A stretch of DNA of 34,452 bases from Chara braunii (GCA_003427395.1 BFEA01000413.1:558395-592846), one strand, 5' to 3'; positions 19,894 to 32,900 are shown, counted from the stretch's first letter. Made by a program: numbers and translations. Notes: generated by a model not told the origin, from the letters alone.

Positions 19894-21918
19894 ATGGCTC
19901 CGAAACCAAGGTACGAGGATCTGTGCAAGTCCTCGAAGTCCACGAGGAGGAGAGAGAAGGGGGAAAAGGTAGCAAAGGAAGACAAGAAGATGGTCAAGCA
20001 AAGACATAGCATAAGGGATATTCCCCAATTCAAGAGACAGGAGACGAACACAGTCCGCAGGAAAGAAGCAGTGCTCTCTGTCCCGCCGCGAAAAAAGCAG
20101 AGGGGAAAACTGGTCGAACACAACAAATCACATGTCGTGAGTCCCCTGCAGCGGAAGAGACACGACGACAGTGAGAGGCAGCCCCCAAGAGTGGCAGAGA
20201 AGAAAAGACGAGAAGAAAAAGCACAGTTGCAACAACAGAGGACAAAGAAGAGAATAATTTACAGAAAAGACAACACTCCTGAAGCAATCGAACTTAGAGG
20301 GTCATACGATTTACGAACCACTGCTCAGGAGGAAGGCGAAGAAGAAGACTCCGGCGAAGAAATGTCAGAAGAAGTAGAACATGAGAGAATGCAAGAACGA
20401 GGAGAAGGTGACAAAAGTGACGCTGACCATGATGTCGATGTAGAGGAGAGCAATCCGGAGGGAGATAGCACCGGCGACAACACGAATAGATCCGAGGAGG
20501 ATGAAGAGGAAGAGGAAGGCAACAGGGAAGACGAACAAAGAGAGATTACATCTGCTGAAAATAGTGCAAAATGCGGAACTGATGAAAAAAAGGCAAGCGC
20601 ACTAGAGACTTCATCGAATGACAAACAAATTGTGCAGAGGGAGAATGTACCGCTACAGGGTAAGATGAAGGGCGCCTTATAAAGACAATAATATGTGTGC
20701 ACAACACAATCGTTTTCCGTGCTGCAGAAACGACCAGGTTCACTGAGCGGGGNNNNNNNNNNNNNNNNNNNNNNNNNNNNNNNNNNNNNNNNNNNNNNNN
20801 NNNNNNNNNNNNNNNNNNNNNNNNNNNNNNNNNNNNNNNNNNNNNNNNNNNNNNNNNNNNNNNNNNNNNNNNNNNNNNNNNNNNNNNNNNNNNNNNNNNN
20901 NNNNNNNNNNNNNNNNNNNNNNNNNNNNNNNNGGGTTGGGGGTGGGAGGGGGTTACGAAGTGTGTTCGGGGGTGGATCGGGGAGAGGGAGTGACGGTCTT
21001 ATGTTTGTTCCTGATTGCAATACATAAAACACATATCGCGGAGGGTCTTCTTATTACTAAATCATTAATCTGTTGTTGTTTTTTTTTTTTTTTTTCCCAG
21101 ATTGCACTAATTTGCAAAGGCGAAGCAGCACAGGTGGAGGTAATGTTGGCAAACCAATAGAGCAACAAACCGGGGGTCTCACAAAGAAGGATAATTTTTT
21201 CGCGGCACTGCAAACAACTGCCAAATTGATAGGAGAACATGAGGAGGAAGGACTACGGTTGCGCGTGGCAGCGAACGGAATCCGAGTTGTGATCGGGGAA
21301 TGCAATCGGATTATGACAACGGTTCGAGACGAGATATCATGGCAATTGAAGCATTGGTTTTGGGCCGAAAAAGGTCTGCCGCTGGTCCGGTGAGCTCAAA
21401 CGGATCACCAGCTTCCGACTTGCAACAGGATGCGGGCAATGATGAAGGGGAACACAACATGGAGAAGGAGCGGCAATGATCCGTGGGGCACTCCTCCTTT
21501 CAAGACAGCACTGACAAAATTTTTTCAAATGAGAAAAAATGGCATCAACCTTGGCGTAACGTTGCAGCAACTAGCATTTGCGGAACTGGTACTGAAAAGT
21601 GAAGTCGAGCAGACAGCAAAGACCAGTAAAGCAGCGGACCAAATACAGACACTTGCAGCTATCAAGAAAGAGATCGTTGCATCGATCCGCTCCCGAGACA
21701 AGGTCCTAAGCTTTTCTATCTTCAAGCTCGACTGTGCTGTTTCTGTTGCAGACAAGACCGTCGCATTGTACAGAGCTGGGTTGCCTGCTGTGCAGAGGGG
21801 AGACGCCAATAACATGACTACAACAGATGATGATTTTGACCTTGAGTTCATTGCGCACACCATGGACAAATGTGCAGGCAGAGAGAGAGACAAAGAAAGT
21901 TTGTGCGCAAAGCTGTGA
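19894..21918 (+). CDS. unrecognised spliced gene: charged N-terminus plus helical C-terminus
   Basis: Exon 1 (19894-20659) starts MAPKPRYEDLCKSSKSTRRR and encodes a Lys/Arg-rich segment with KKQRGK and KKRIIYRKD, then a Glu/Asp-rich segment (EEEDSGEE, DEEEEEGN), as in nuclear or chromatin-associated low-complexity proteins. The donor AGG|GTAAGA (GT at 20660-20661) and the acceptor TTTTTCCCAG (ending 21100) define a phase-1 intron of 441 bp that contains a 180-N gap. Joining them continues an open frame in exon 2 (21101 on), with KDNFFAALQTTAKLIGEHEE. That frame meets TGA at 21391, which overlaps a donor-like GTGAGC (GT at 21390-21391). An acceptor-like TGCAACAG ends at 21428; the 39-nt interval is a multiple of three and the same frame then runs to TGA at 21918 (NDPWGTPPFKTALTKFF...). 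So it holds either a very short intron or an in-frame stop. No known domain is recognised. Function is unknown; nuclear location is only a guess from composition. Confidence 0.55.
20660..21100 (+). other. predicted phase-1 intron
   Basis: Donor GTAAGA and a strong T-rich acceptor tract (about 21073-21100) ending CCCAG. The phase agrees on both sides. The true length is unknown because 20753-20932 is a run of Ns. Confidence 0.65.
20753..20932. other. assembly gap (180 N)
   Basis: Unbroken run of N inside the predicted intron. A coding exon inside the gap cannot be excluded. Confidence 0.99.
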
Positions 21919-22073
21919 AAAGGAGAAGAAGGGGTCTGAAAGTGGATTGAGGGGGGTTGGGGATAGAACAAGGCCAGGGTGGGGAGGGAGGTGGGCGATG
22001 GTGTTGGAGGGGACATGAGTTGCACCTCCACTGACAGTCAGTGGCATGACACAGCCAATGAGGACTAAAGTGT

Positions 22074-22078
<5 letters not shown>

Positions 22079-22123
<45 letters not shown>
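22079..22123. repeat. (GA)n microsatellite
   Basis: Pure GA tract about 160 bp after the stop at 21918, probably in the 3' UTR of that gene. Confidence 0.97.
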
Positions 22124-22125
<2 letters not shown>

Positions 22126-22195
22126 ATTATTTGAAAAAAAAAGACTCTGGAGAACCCTTTGGGCTGAGTGTACAATAAGCAAACATGTGTTATTT

Positions 22196-22201
22196 AATAA
22201 A
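22196..22201 (+). terminator. candidate poly(A) signal
   Basis: AATAAA followed by a GT-rich stretch, 278 bp after the stop at 21918. A second AATAAA lies at 22398-22403. Confidence 0.4.
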
Positions 22202-22670
22202 TGGTTTTGTACAAGACTTGTCATGGATGTGTTTCGACCATCAGGTAGCATTTGCGTTTCGCATCTCACATTACTCACTATCAATTTATTGTACACATTG
22301 TTGTTTGTCTTGCAAGGATACGCAATGCGTCATGTGTAATGTGGGTCAAAATATGTCAACGTATGATTTTGCAAGAACATGAATGGTGTTTGACAAAAAT
22401 AAACAGAAACCGCATTACGCACTTCCAAAAATGTTGAATATGATGTCACAAAGCAGTATTGTGCAGACACTATAAAACATGTTCATCTTAATGCTGGGCG
22501 AGAAGTACATGATTGGTTGACTACTGCGTGCCATGTTCTTGTCATGCATGAAAATGGTGCTGGAAATTGGCACCCGGTAGCCGACCCGGGTGTCAATTTC
22601 GTTCACATTCATCGGACATTTGCCTATGGCGCTGCATTCAAGGTTCACAGGAGCTACACAGGGTAAGATG

Positions 22671-22895
<225 letters not shown>

Positions 22896-22926
22896 AATTT
22901 CAAATATTCCCAACAATATCTGAAAT

Positions 22927-23032
22927 GTTCAACAGTTGATGATCACATTTTCAACAACATTTCAACAACTTGTAAACAACTTTTCGACAACTTTTCAACA
23001 GCTTTTCAAAAATTGAACAAGTGTTGAACACA
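22927..23032. repeat. degenerate TTCAACAACTT repeat
   Basis: About eight imperfect copies of a 12-13-bp unit (TTCAACAACA, TTCAACAACTTG, TTCGACAACTT, TTCAACAGCTT). An inverted pair AAACTGTT/AACAGTTT follows at 23110-23117 and 23133-23140. No gene is seen in 22124-23360. Confidence 0.7.
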
Positions 23033-23360
23033 CTGTCGCATGTTTATGACATATGTTATCAACGTTGAGTTCCTTCATTTTTGGTGGAACACATGACACT
23101 ACCCCCGCCAAACTGTTTATTAACACAAAACCAACAGTTTAAAATGGGTGCCCACACTTGATAAACCGCCCAAAAAAATGCCCACAATTTTTTTGTTGTC
23201 ATCCTTTTAGTTCTCCCCACTGCCCAACTCCATATACTGCTCCCCCCCAACCCTTCCTCCCTACTCACTCCCTATTTTCTCCCTCCCCCCTTCTCTCTGA
23301 TTTCCACTAAGTATTGACTGCGCAGGGGAAAATCAAATATAGTCTCAGACAAAATCAACC

Positions 23361-26300
23361 ATGAACATGGCTACACTACCCTCCTTGTCCTCCAAAAGGG
23401 TAAAAGGGAAGACCTCCCTCTTATTTTACCAAGGAGCAATGCGCCATGTCACCATGAGGCAATTGGGACAATCACCATACAATAGGCCGTTGCCTGCACC
23501 TTTTTCGACAACCAAATTGCAGAACCAGAGAAAAATATCCCCAACATCAGAAACGATGGTGAACTCTAATGTCCCCTGCACTCAGACTGCCCTATGGGCC
23601 CAGCCTGACCAGTCAGAATACATGACAGTTAGCCCTATGGACATAAACACTGTAGATGGAAAGCAGGACAAAGCAAACACAGAGCAACAAACAATACAGG
23701 ATGTGTCCGCTCCTTCACAGTCAAAGGGGAAAGAAATGGCCATACCACTGGGTCTAGCTGAGAATGTTGGGGAAGAAGATCTGGAAATGCTTACAGAGGA
23801 GGAAAAAGCAGAACAAGGAAGCTTCAAAAAGAATCCAGACTCAGTAAAAGAAAAAGGAAAAAAGGAAGCAGAGGGTGATCACAACATGAAAGAAGGCCCC
23901 TCATGGGCACAAAGACTCAGGCAAACAATGAATGAGAAAACTCTCAACGTATCCCGTTCAGCGATAGGCCCTCCGGGCACACCAGCGGAAGAGTTGAAGA
24001 TCCCCTTGAGAAACCGCTCATCGGCAAGGGCATACTTCTTGTCTCTTTTTTTCATTCCCTCATAACAAAAAGTGGTTGAACAGGGGGGGAGAAAGATTCT
24101 CATGAAGTCCTAACCAGCATAAAAATAGACGCAGAGAGATTACACAAGACATGCTAATAACTGGATCTTCTATGGGAATTCAGCTCACCGCTCCACTAAT
24201 GATAAGATCACATGGATATGTAAGAGGTTATTGTCATTAAAAGAAAGTGAGGAAGAAGTATCAGAGTTTTTTCTCATACAGCCGGTATCTTCCATTGTCT
24301 TTACGGTACTCTGCTTGTTCGAAGAAGATAAAAAGCAAATCGATGGCTGGAGGATTTTTTTTGGGGAATCTGCACACGAAGTTCTCAGGTAAAAATTTAC
24401 CCATGGCTCCCACGAAAAACAACTCCGGAAGAAAGGAGGGAGCAACTGATGAGAGATCACTATTGGGTCGAGCTCCGTCACATTCCAATCGAAGTGCAAG
24501 CGGCGTTTGTGCATGACTTCGGACAAATCTTTAAGATTGTCGACTTCATTGACCCGCTACCTACACACGTGGCAAAACAGGATGACTACTTGATGTTAGC
24601 TATAGACTTACAAAAAGATCAACCCTACTCTTTGGACGACATTGTCCCATACAAAATGGGGGGAAGGATTTATCAGATCCACACTGCCCACAAATTTCGA
24701 CCGTGGTGTTTCAAATGCAGAGCATATGGATACCTCAGCACGGAATTTGCATGTCCATTACACCCCCAACATACACACCCCACCGGACCAGAAGCTGAAA
24801 AAGGACCCCCAAAGACCTCACAGGTGGGTTCCAACAGTGTCGGGTTTTGAGGGGTGGGTATACTATGATGAAGTATCGCAGACCGGTTTGCAGATCGGAT
24901 AGTATCGGGAGGGAAGAGGTGATCACCGTAAAGGTCCCCGCCCACCTCCTGAGTGGATGCCCCCCCAACATCATCACAATCAGAACCACGATAAGCACAT
25001 GAAAGACACACAGGGGATGCAAGTTTCTCATGGTAGGATACAGAAGAAGCATGAGTCACAAGGGAGGCAAGGGTCAATCCCGTATAATCAAGACAGGGCA
25101 GTTCAGCAAGAGGTCCCTGGTGGGAATGAGCGCAGGTCCCCGGGGCCATCCGGGCCATCGGGGACAACCCCATCCAATCAAGAAAGGGTTGTACAGCAAG
25201 AGGTTTCCAAAAGGAATGATTGCAGGCCCCCGGGACCGTTGGCCAAGAACTACCTCCCAAATATCTCTCAGAAAAGTCATGGCTTGGGCTCAGAATGAAG
25301 AATGGTGAAATCCAAAAAACGACCCTCTTCACAGAAACAATCAGAGGAGCAAGGCACATCCACCGCAGCAGACACACAAATGAGTCAAAAGGAACTCAAA
25401 TTGCAGGTGGAACAGGAACCATATGCAATTGAATTACCAAGCCATGACGAAAACTCACAACAAGAGGGGTCAGGGACACACTTATTGTCTTCACCGCCAC
25501 AGACTCAGCAGGTCACCCAGTTAGTACGAAAGTCACCATTGCCACCACAGTCACAGCAATTGTCGAATAGTTCACAGCTGGAAAAACAGGATCATGTAAA
25601 TCTGTCAAAATCAGATTTATCTCAAAATACACTGGTTGAGACTGATAGTGACAAAATACAGACTGAACTTCAGATTTAGCCTGTTTATCCCTCGTGAGAG
25701 ACAATCATTACCCCCATGGAGGTAGACCCGCTCAGAGAAGTTTTCTCAACAGAGTACATGGATTATGAAGCAGCCCTGGTAAAGGCTATCCCTCTCAAAA
25801 TAATGGGAGATTGGGGAGGGGAACAAGACTCGCTCATCAGATTACAGCAAGGGGTACAGAATGTGTCAGACTTGGTGTTCAGCAACTTAAAGTTCAAATA
25901 TCCGTATGCGGAGAAAGAAACCTGGACTCCCATTATGGATCAGATCAGATCCCTGTTGTTTTGTAGTGACAGTCTAAAATATGCTCTTCAATTTAGTCTG
26001 CCCTCGAAAGAAGACTGGTTGACTGCCAGCAACAGACTACTGCACATTGCCTTACAGAAAGTCTATCCCCCCTTGCTACATCACAAGGAAGATGAAAGAG
26101 AGCGAGGGGGGTCTCACCGGCAAATTGGATCAAGAAGACTAAAGGTGTTGGCGAGGAAAAGTGACTTGATAAACAAAGAAAATAAAAAACAAATGAACAA
26201 AAAAACACCCCTACCAAGAAAACCTCATTTTCAGGGAGTATCAAAGACTTGGAGAATTAGTAATAACCGCAGATTGCAACAGTTGGCAATCACTCCTCAC

Positions 26301-27587
26301 TTCACAAAGGAATTCAAAGCAAGAAAGAGGAAACGTCTATCAAAGAAGAACAAGTCACACCAAGACATACGAAGGAAAGAGGTAGTTAAGTCAAGCTTGA
26401 TGAATTTCATCACTCCCGTTGAGTCTCAGGCTCACCCTCCAACTACCACTTACATTCAATATGGGACAGTAGGAGTTGAGTCTGATTCTGTTGTTCGGGG
26501 CGACTCAACACCCTCGCTGCCCATCAGTAAAGAGGATCACAGTCCTGGGAGTGTATCCTCTACCTCAACATCACAGAAGCCCCCACACTGTTCCAAGTTG
26601 GGGGACGTCATTTGGCTGGACGAACCAGTTTCTCAAAACTGCTCCCTCTTGCTGTGCTGCAGCCAAGAATCTTCCATCATTACGGAAACAACAACCCTGT
26701 CCTTGTCTCGAGAGACTGTTTTGAAACCTGAAGGCAGTACAGGGGACGGGGACAGACAAGTAAAGGAAGTAGTTTCAGAGATAACTGGGGAGAAAAAATT
26801 CCTGGTGGTTTCAGATACCCCAGGAAAAGAGGAAGACAGATCCTCATCACTCATTGTGTGGGAAAACAAGGATGAACAACTTCCACTTCCCCCACATCAG
26901 GATATACAAGAGGAAGAGCAAGGCAATTGATCTGCACCCACCCCTCTTCTAGAAATAGATCTGACAGGAGATACAGGAGACGCTAGTGCCACGCAACAAT
27001 CCATCTCGCCCATTTTGGCAGTTAGTACCAACAGTACCAGCAAAAGACAAAAACTCAGATCTAAAATGAGCATAGATGTGAGTACTATATCCCTCTATGA
27101 ACCTGGAATAGTTATTATACCTGTCAGGTTGAAGGAAGGAGTTTGGGAAGTTGGCTTGTCAATGGTAGATGGTTCTCAATATGAAGGAGTCACATTGCAA
27201 GGTACAACGTCATCTTTTGTCTCCCTGTCAAACTTCACAGGAGGGAAGACAGGGGAGATGATGATTAAAATGGATGTCGCGAAATATATTAAAGAGTCAT
27301 TTCCACAAGGGGGCTGGGCCACTCTCACTCTCACATCAGCACTCACTCTCACATCAGAAATAAGCAGGATTGTTGACGGAGATGTATACTTGCGATATAA
27401 GGCTGGTGAGTTTATTGATCTAAAATGGATGAGTATGGAATCTCTTATGGAGATTCAAGTTCTAAAGATCAAGGCCAATCAGTTTTGGTTGGAGGCAGAT
27501 GTAACCTTACTCCTGCTGAGAATAATTAAACAGGCGGTTCTATCGCATAGGGGCATATTAGATACTGGAAACTGGGAGTTCTTGTAA
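23361..27587 (+). pseudogene. LINE ORF1 (DUF4283/zinc-knuckle type), broken
   Basis: The first block (23361-24065) starts MNMATLPSLSSKRVKGKTSL and becomes acidic. A DUF4283-like RNA-binding region follows in other frames (24290-24850): FGESAHEVLR, then PWLPRKTTPEERREQL and HYWVELRHIPIEV, then WCFKCRAYGYLSTEFACPLH. The last is a CCHC-knuckle position where the expected His is Tyr and the last Cys is Phe, so zinc binding is probably lost. From 24957 a single frame (stops TGA 25296, TAG 25677, TGA 25695, TGA 26928) continues to TAA at 27585 through Gln/Ser/Pro-rich and basic regions. ORF1 proteins bind LINE RNA to form the RNP. At about 1,400 codons this is long for an ORF1, so the 3' part may be a separate or fused protein. 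At least two frameshifts lie between 24065 and 24957. Confidence 0.6.
25084..25204 (+). repeat. 90-bp duplicated segment within LINE ORF1
   Basis: Two copies of a 30-codon unit (cores NQDRAVQQEV and NQERVVQQEV, start-to-start distance 90 bp), each followed by a Pro/Gly-rich stretch. The multiple-of-three period suggests that it arose while the frame was still under selection. Confidence 0.6.
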
Positions 27588-27668
27588 AATGCCCACTGGT
27601 TGGTCATCCTCTACAGAAAGTAGTTATTGACCTATTCCCAAAATAGTTAGCTTTGGTTATAAACATTA

Positions 27669-30600
27669 ATGATGGGGGAAATAAGTTTAGTAGATGTGGT
27701 GTACAACAAAGACAAAAATTGGAAACTCCTTAAAAGAAATGCAGACCTAGATCTCAGGTCATTAAACGTTAATGGGTTAGGCTCAGCCAAGAACTCAAAG
27801 AAACAGGCGATATACGAACAAATTAGGGGAGTAGATGGTAAAAACTGGCCCGACGTAATCTGTATACAAGAAACTCACCTTCAAAACCCAGATGCACACA
27901 ATTACGTCCACAAAGAAATTTGGCCCCACACGTCATACAGAGCATATGCTCCCAAACCAGGGAGTGCGGGAGTTGCAATTTGGATGCCCCCGGATACCAA
28001 GTTAAAAGTTATAGGATGGAAGGACGACCAACATCAAGGTAGATGGGTGTACATACTGGTTATGATGAAACTTTAAATGGTTAGCATCCTAAATGTCTAT
28101 GGGCCAAATGACTTGGGTGAGCGAGAGGATTTCTTCTCCAGTATGCTCACCCATCTACCACCAGGCATCCCCGTAATCATTGTAGGAGATTTCAATGCAG
28201 CTCCAGACCGTAAATTAGACAGGTGGAATCTCCCTGTCCCCTGTCCTGCTTACGTGGAAACGGATGAGTTCATCATTTCAAACCTTTGTCAAACAGCCAA
28301 CCTTTTTTATTCCTTTAGGAGATTGAACCTCAATACTCAAAGTTTCAGCTGCTTCAGGAGGAACCAAGCAAGGAAAAGCACAAAGTCCAGAATATATTTG
28401 ATCATAATCTCTGAGGAACGGCAGGGGTCAGTACAGTTTGCCAACATACTCCCAAGAAGCCCCTTCCCAGGATTAGATCACGCCATGTGCATGGTAGTAC
28501 TCACATTCAGTAGGAAACCTGATCAAGGTAGAGGGTTTTACAGGCTTAATACTTCGCATCTCAAATCATACGTTTTCAAACAATTTCCCATTGATGTGTG
28601 AAACTTCTGGAGAGAACAGAAGTCCCTCATTAGTGATACAGTTAAGTGGTTCAACAACGATCTAGCTGTCCTAGGACGTAAATGCAATGAATATTCCAAG
28701 GCTCTTGCTAAACAAAGGCATCAAAACGAAATACATTTACAGAAAAGAATCGAAGAGCTTCAACAAACAGAAATTCATACTGAAGATCAGGACCAACTAG
28801 ACCTGATAGCCAATGAAATCCAAAAATTAGAGGAACAACTAATGGGTCATATGGAATATAGGTGGCAGGGGATAAGAATTAGGGGGAAACTAAAGAAGAA
28901 TCAAATGGAGGGATCTATGGATGCAAGATTATTTGCAATGGCAAAAATAAATTCAGGTAGAACCACTATCGAGGCCTTATCCAATCCCTGTGACACCAAT
29001 GCACCTTTATCCACTTCATCGGCTGTATGTAACAAAATTGCTAGAGACTACTTTAAGAAACTTTTTTCATCAGAAACAAAAATTATTCCCAGAGATCAAT
29101 TTATCAAGGAAATTGACGATTTCCTCCAACCCATGACACGATTCCTATCAGATAATTAGAGGGAAGCGTTGGACAAACCTCTCAGTAAAGAGGAAGTATG
29201 GAAAGCACTCATGCTAATGGAGGATGAAAAGACCCCGGGGATTGATGGCTTCCCCAAAGAATTTTGGGAACTAATGTGGGACAATATCTCCCAAGATCTT
29301 ATGAAATTTTATCAGGTTGTATGGAGTACAGGGGAAATGGGGGAATTTGTAAGTCAGGGGGTTCTAACTCCCCTATACAAAAAAGGGGAAAAGACAAATA
29401 TAAGGAACTATCGTCCCATCATCGTGCTAACAGTAGTATATATACGAGTAGCCAAGGTATTAGCAGACAGACTGACCCAGTCACCCAGGTAATAACAGAT
29501 ATCATTCACCCAACACAAACAGGATTCATAACAGGAAGAAATATATAGGATAACATTCTCTTGGTAAATGAACTTATCAAAGTCACTCGCCAGTCCAAAC
29601 ACAATGCAGCATTTATATTTATAGACTTTGAAAAGGCATATGATCACGTTGACTGCGTGTTTCTGGACAAATGCCTGGAAAAAATGAAATTTGATCCTTG
29701 CTTTAGAAGATGGGTAAAACTTATGCACCAAAATGCAACAACTAGGACGATGGTAAATGGTAACCTAGCTCCCCCAATTAATCTGGAGAAATCAGCTAGA
29801 CAAGGAGATTCACTAGCCTCATTTCTCTTTGTAATTATAATGGAGGTCATGGCAGCAAATATAAGACAAAGCAAGGACATCAAAAGAATTAGAATAACAT
29901 ATATCCCTGAGGACGCAATCCCAGTATGTTCCCTGTTCGCTGATGATCTCTCACTCATGCTGGATGCATAAGAGGATAACCTTAGTGCCCTTAAAAGACT
30001 AATGGACCAATTTTGTAGATTATCAGATATGAAGATAAACTGGGGAAACAAAACACTGGACTGGTGGATTCATCATCAGGGTATCCAGCCACCAGAAACC
30101 CCAAAGATTAAATGGCTACCAATTGAGTCCCCAGTCAGAATCCTAGGCATTAACCTATCAGGCGCGGGCAAACCTACCTCTAATAACGAAGGGATCCTTC
30201 AGGCTGCTCAGGCTAAACTTGAGACTTGGAAAAACAAGCATACCTCTATTTTTGGGAGGGTTTTAATCATTAACAATGTTGTATTGGGATCTATCTGGTA
30301 CAAATCTGCCATATGGGCTCTTGACAAAGCCCCAATCAAAGCGCTTCACCAGAGCCTCAGAGCTTTCCTATGGAGAGGGAACCATGACCTCACAAACGTG
30401 ATAAGCAGAGTTGCCTGGTCTGCAATCATTCAACCAAAATCAAAAGGCGGGCTAGGTTGTATCGACCCTACTCTCCAATCAATGACCCTATCTATCCAAT
30501 GGATCATCAGGCTTCTCTTGAGCCCACAGGTCCCATGGACCATCCTAGCATGGGAACAGATTAGGAGATTGGCACCCTTAACTAATGAAATAATTGACCC

Positions 30601-32197
30601 CCTAATGTGGTTGGAAAATCGAGTCTGGCCCCTCCCAAGAAGTAAAAAATCAGCAGAGGAAGAAGACCCCTCCAATGACAGGGAAGAGGCTAAAAGAGAC
30701 CTCGGTAGGGATCCATTCTGGATTTCCCTTATCAAGACTTGGAGGAAATTACCTATACCAGACAAAATCCATCCTAATAGGTGGGAGGAAGTTTGTCAAC
30801 AACCCCTGTTTAACAACACATGGATACGGGATGATCAAGGTGCCACGCTCCATTGTAACGACTCCCCTTGGAAAGGTTGGATAAAGAGGGGAATAGTCAG
30901 AATTAAGGATATCTGGAATAAAGAAACTATGGACTGGGTTACCCAGGACGAAATCCAAGAGAGGTTAAGATATTGCCACCACTCAGAGACCGCCTTGGAA
31001 CGAATTATCGAGCTGATACCCTTACACTGGGTTCGCATCCTAAGGAAAGGCCCGGAGATCAAACCCAATGACTGGGTGGCCTTTACCGACAGCATCCACC
31101 TTATAGGAAAAGTGTTGAAAGTTGAGGCAAAAGGTGATATTCTAACCTCTCTTTTCATCCTAAAAGAAGACAATACAACAACCCCCCTATCGGAGAACGA
31201 AATCAGATGGGTCACTAAAGATCAAATATTCAGAATCAGAGTATTACAAATTGATAATGGATGGTTGGCTTTCAGGCCCTGCACTCCTATATCACACCTA
31301 GCAATGGACCCAGAAGTATGGAAATGGGGGTCGCAACTAAAAAAAAACAGACATTACACCAGATCCCTTCATACCTTGACAGTCAAGTCAGCATACAGAA
31401 TGTTGCGTCCAACAATCAACCTGAAGGATAAAGTATCTGACAGATGGAGGAGACAGCTAAGCCTAAGTATAGACGACCTAAAGAATATCAAGTGGTTTCG
31501 TAGCAAGAACCTCAAACCAGCCAAAATAGGATCTCTACAATGGCAGATCGAACACAGATGCCTCCCTACTAATGACTGGTTAATAGACAGAATCTCACAG
31601 GACAAAAACAATCAGGNCCAACCCTGGTGCAAGCTATGCAAAAGCGCCTACCCAAGTAGATTGATTCCGGAGACAATTGAACACGTTTTTCTTCAATGTC
31701 CCAGTTCAATTTGGCTTTGGAGATGGTGGGACAGAATCTGGAATATATTGGAGACAAAGATGCAGTGGCCATGGGGTTGGAAACCCCTATTATTGGAAGC
31801 ATGGAGTGTGATCCCATTCGATGAATTCACTCATAATCTGTTTATTATTAGTAGAAGGGCAATCTTACGGGCCATTTGGAAAAGAAGATGCACCTACGAA
31901 TGGGAAGGAGCTAGGCTGGACGGCCCGGATTCACTGGAACTATTAAAGAACAAATCCAGACAAGCATCCTGCATCAATGGGAACTTACTAAAGAGAAAAT
32001 CCAATTTTTATCAACTAAGAAGGAAATTTCTCAGCATATACAACAGTTCAATTTGGTCTGGCTTGGGGGACATCAGGGGGGTGGGATGGGTAAAGTGGTA
32101 TGGGACGGAGCTACCGAGGCAGAAGAGAGAGTCATCAAAAGAAATTACAAAGTTGTGTTTAACGACTGGTGTTCAATTGATCCCTCAATTCCCTTGA
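27669..32197 (+). pseudogene. LINE ORF2: endonuclease, reverse transcriptase, zinc region; broken
   Basis: Endonuclease: SLNVNGL, CIQETHLQ (catalytic Glu), VYGPND, VGDFNAAPDRKLDRW, and the terminal LDHAMCMVV; the usual Asp of the SRIDxI motif is Tyr (SRIYLI). Reverse transcriptase: KTPGIDGFPKEFW, NYRPI, QTGFITGR, FIDFEKAYDHV (motif A), SARQGDSLASFLF (motif B), SLFADDLSLML (motif C, catalytic FADD). C-terminus: IEHRCLPTNDWL, then WCKLC and IEHVFLQCPSSIWLW, a zf-RVT-like zinc region. In-frame stops are TAA 28074, TGA 28599, TAG 29157, TAG 29546 and TAA 29969. A frame change at about 29481-29488 coincides with an 8-bp direct repeat (ACCCAG TC ACCCAG), a slippage insertion. The last 731 codons are uninterrupted apart from one N (31617). 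The protein would nick target DNA and copy LINE RNA by target-primed reverse transcription; this copy cannot make it whole. Confidence 0.85.
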
Positions 32198-32695
32198 GAC
32201 CCCTCTGATTTTCCCGATCCGTTCCCTCCTCCCCCCGGTGCAGTTGTCCCCAACTCTTGGTATGCCAGAGCGAAGGTTGGTGGGTTCGCATGGGGTGGGA
32301 CAGCTTGATATGTACATGATACCAGACACAGTCACCAAAATCGGCAGCTCCCCATCGGTACCAGAGCTTAAAGGTTTAATCTGGCGCCACTCTAACGAGG
32401 GTGAAGAGGTACAAGGGTCGCTGTTTTTCAGCAGGAGAAGCTACAGATTTGAAGGAACTAGTTTTTCAGTGGCCTAACTACCTGCTCAGTCAATCCTCTG
32501 AATTCCAGAATTATCAATGCTGGCAGGTTTCACAGTCATTATCATGCTTTCAGTCACTATTCATTCTGTATTCAATGGGACGCAAGACCCGTTTTCCAGC
32601 AGGTGTTGCTCCCCACCAATATATGGAGCCTCTTCCCAGGTGCTAGTGGTGTCTGCTCTTATCAGCACCACTATCACCGGTGAGGATGTTTCAAT

Positions 32696-32696
<1 letters not shown>
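32198..32696 (+). other. LINE 3' untranslated region
   Basis: About 500 bp between the ORF2 stop and the poly(A) run, without a credible frame. No AATAAA immediately precedes the A run. Confidence 0.6.

Positions 32697-32737
<41 letters not shown>
32697..32737 (+). repeat. LINE poly(A) tail, 41 A
   Basis: Uninterrupted run of 41 A that marks the 3' end of the LINE. It is followed directly by GATTCATTCGG, the start of a duplicated flank. Confidence 0.9.
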
Positions 32738-32739
<2 letters not shown>

Positions 32740-32808
32740 TTCATTCGGTTTTGCTCATCCTATGAATGGAAGTACCATGAGGCCAGCTGCGAGGTTGGAG
32801 ACTTACCT

Positions 32809-32900
<92 letters not shown>

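Larger units (their letters stand above)
23361..32737 (+). mobile_element. L1-type LINE, nearly full length, decayed
   Basis: The order ORF1, ORF2 (AP endonuclease, reverse transcriptase, zf-RVT-like region), 3' UTR and poly(A) is diagnostic of a plant L1-clade non-LTR element. The 5' end is not defined; it lies at or before the first ATG (23361). No target-site duplication matching the bases after the poly(A) (GATTCATTCGG) was found upstream. Confidence 0.85.

Noticed and set aside
22900-23360. Target-site duplication at the LINE 5' end
   Set aside because: GATTCATTCGG, which follows the poly(A), was not found upstream of ORF1.
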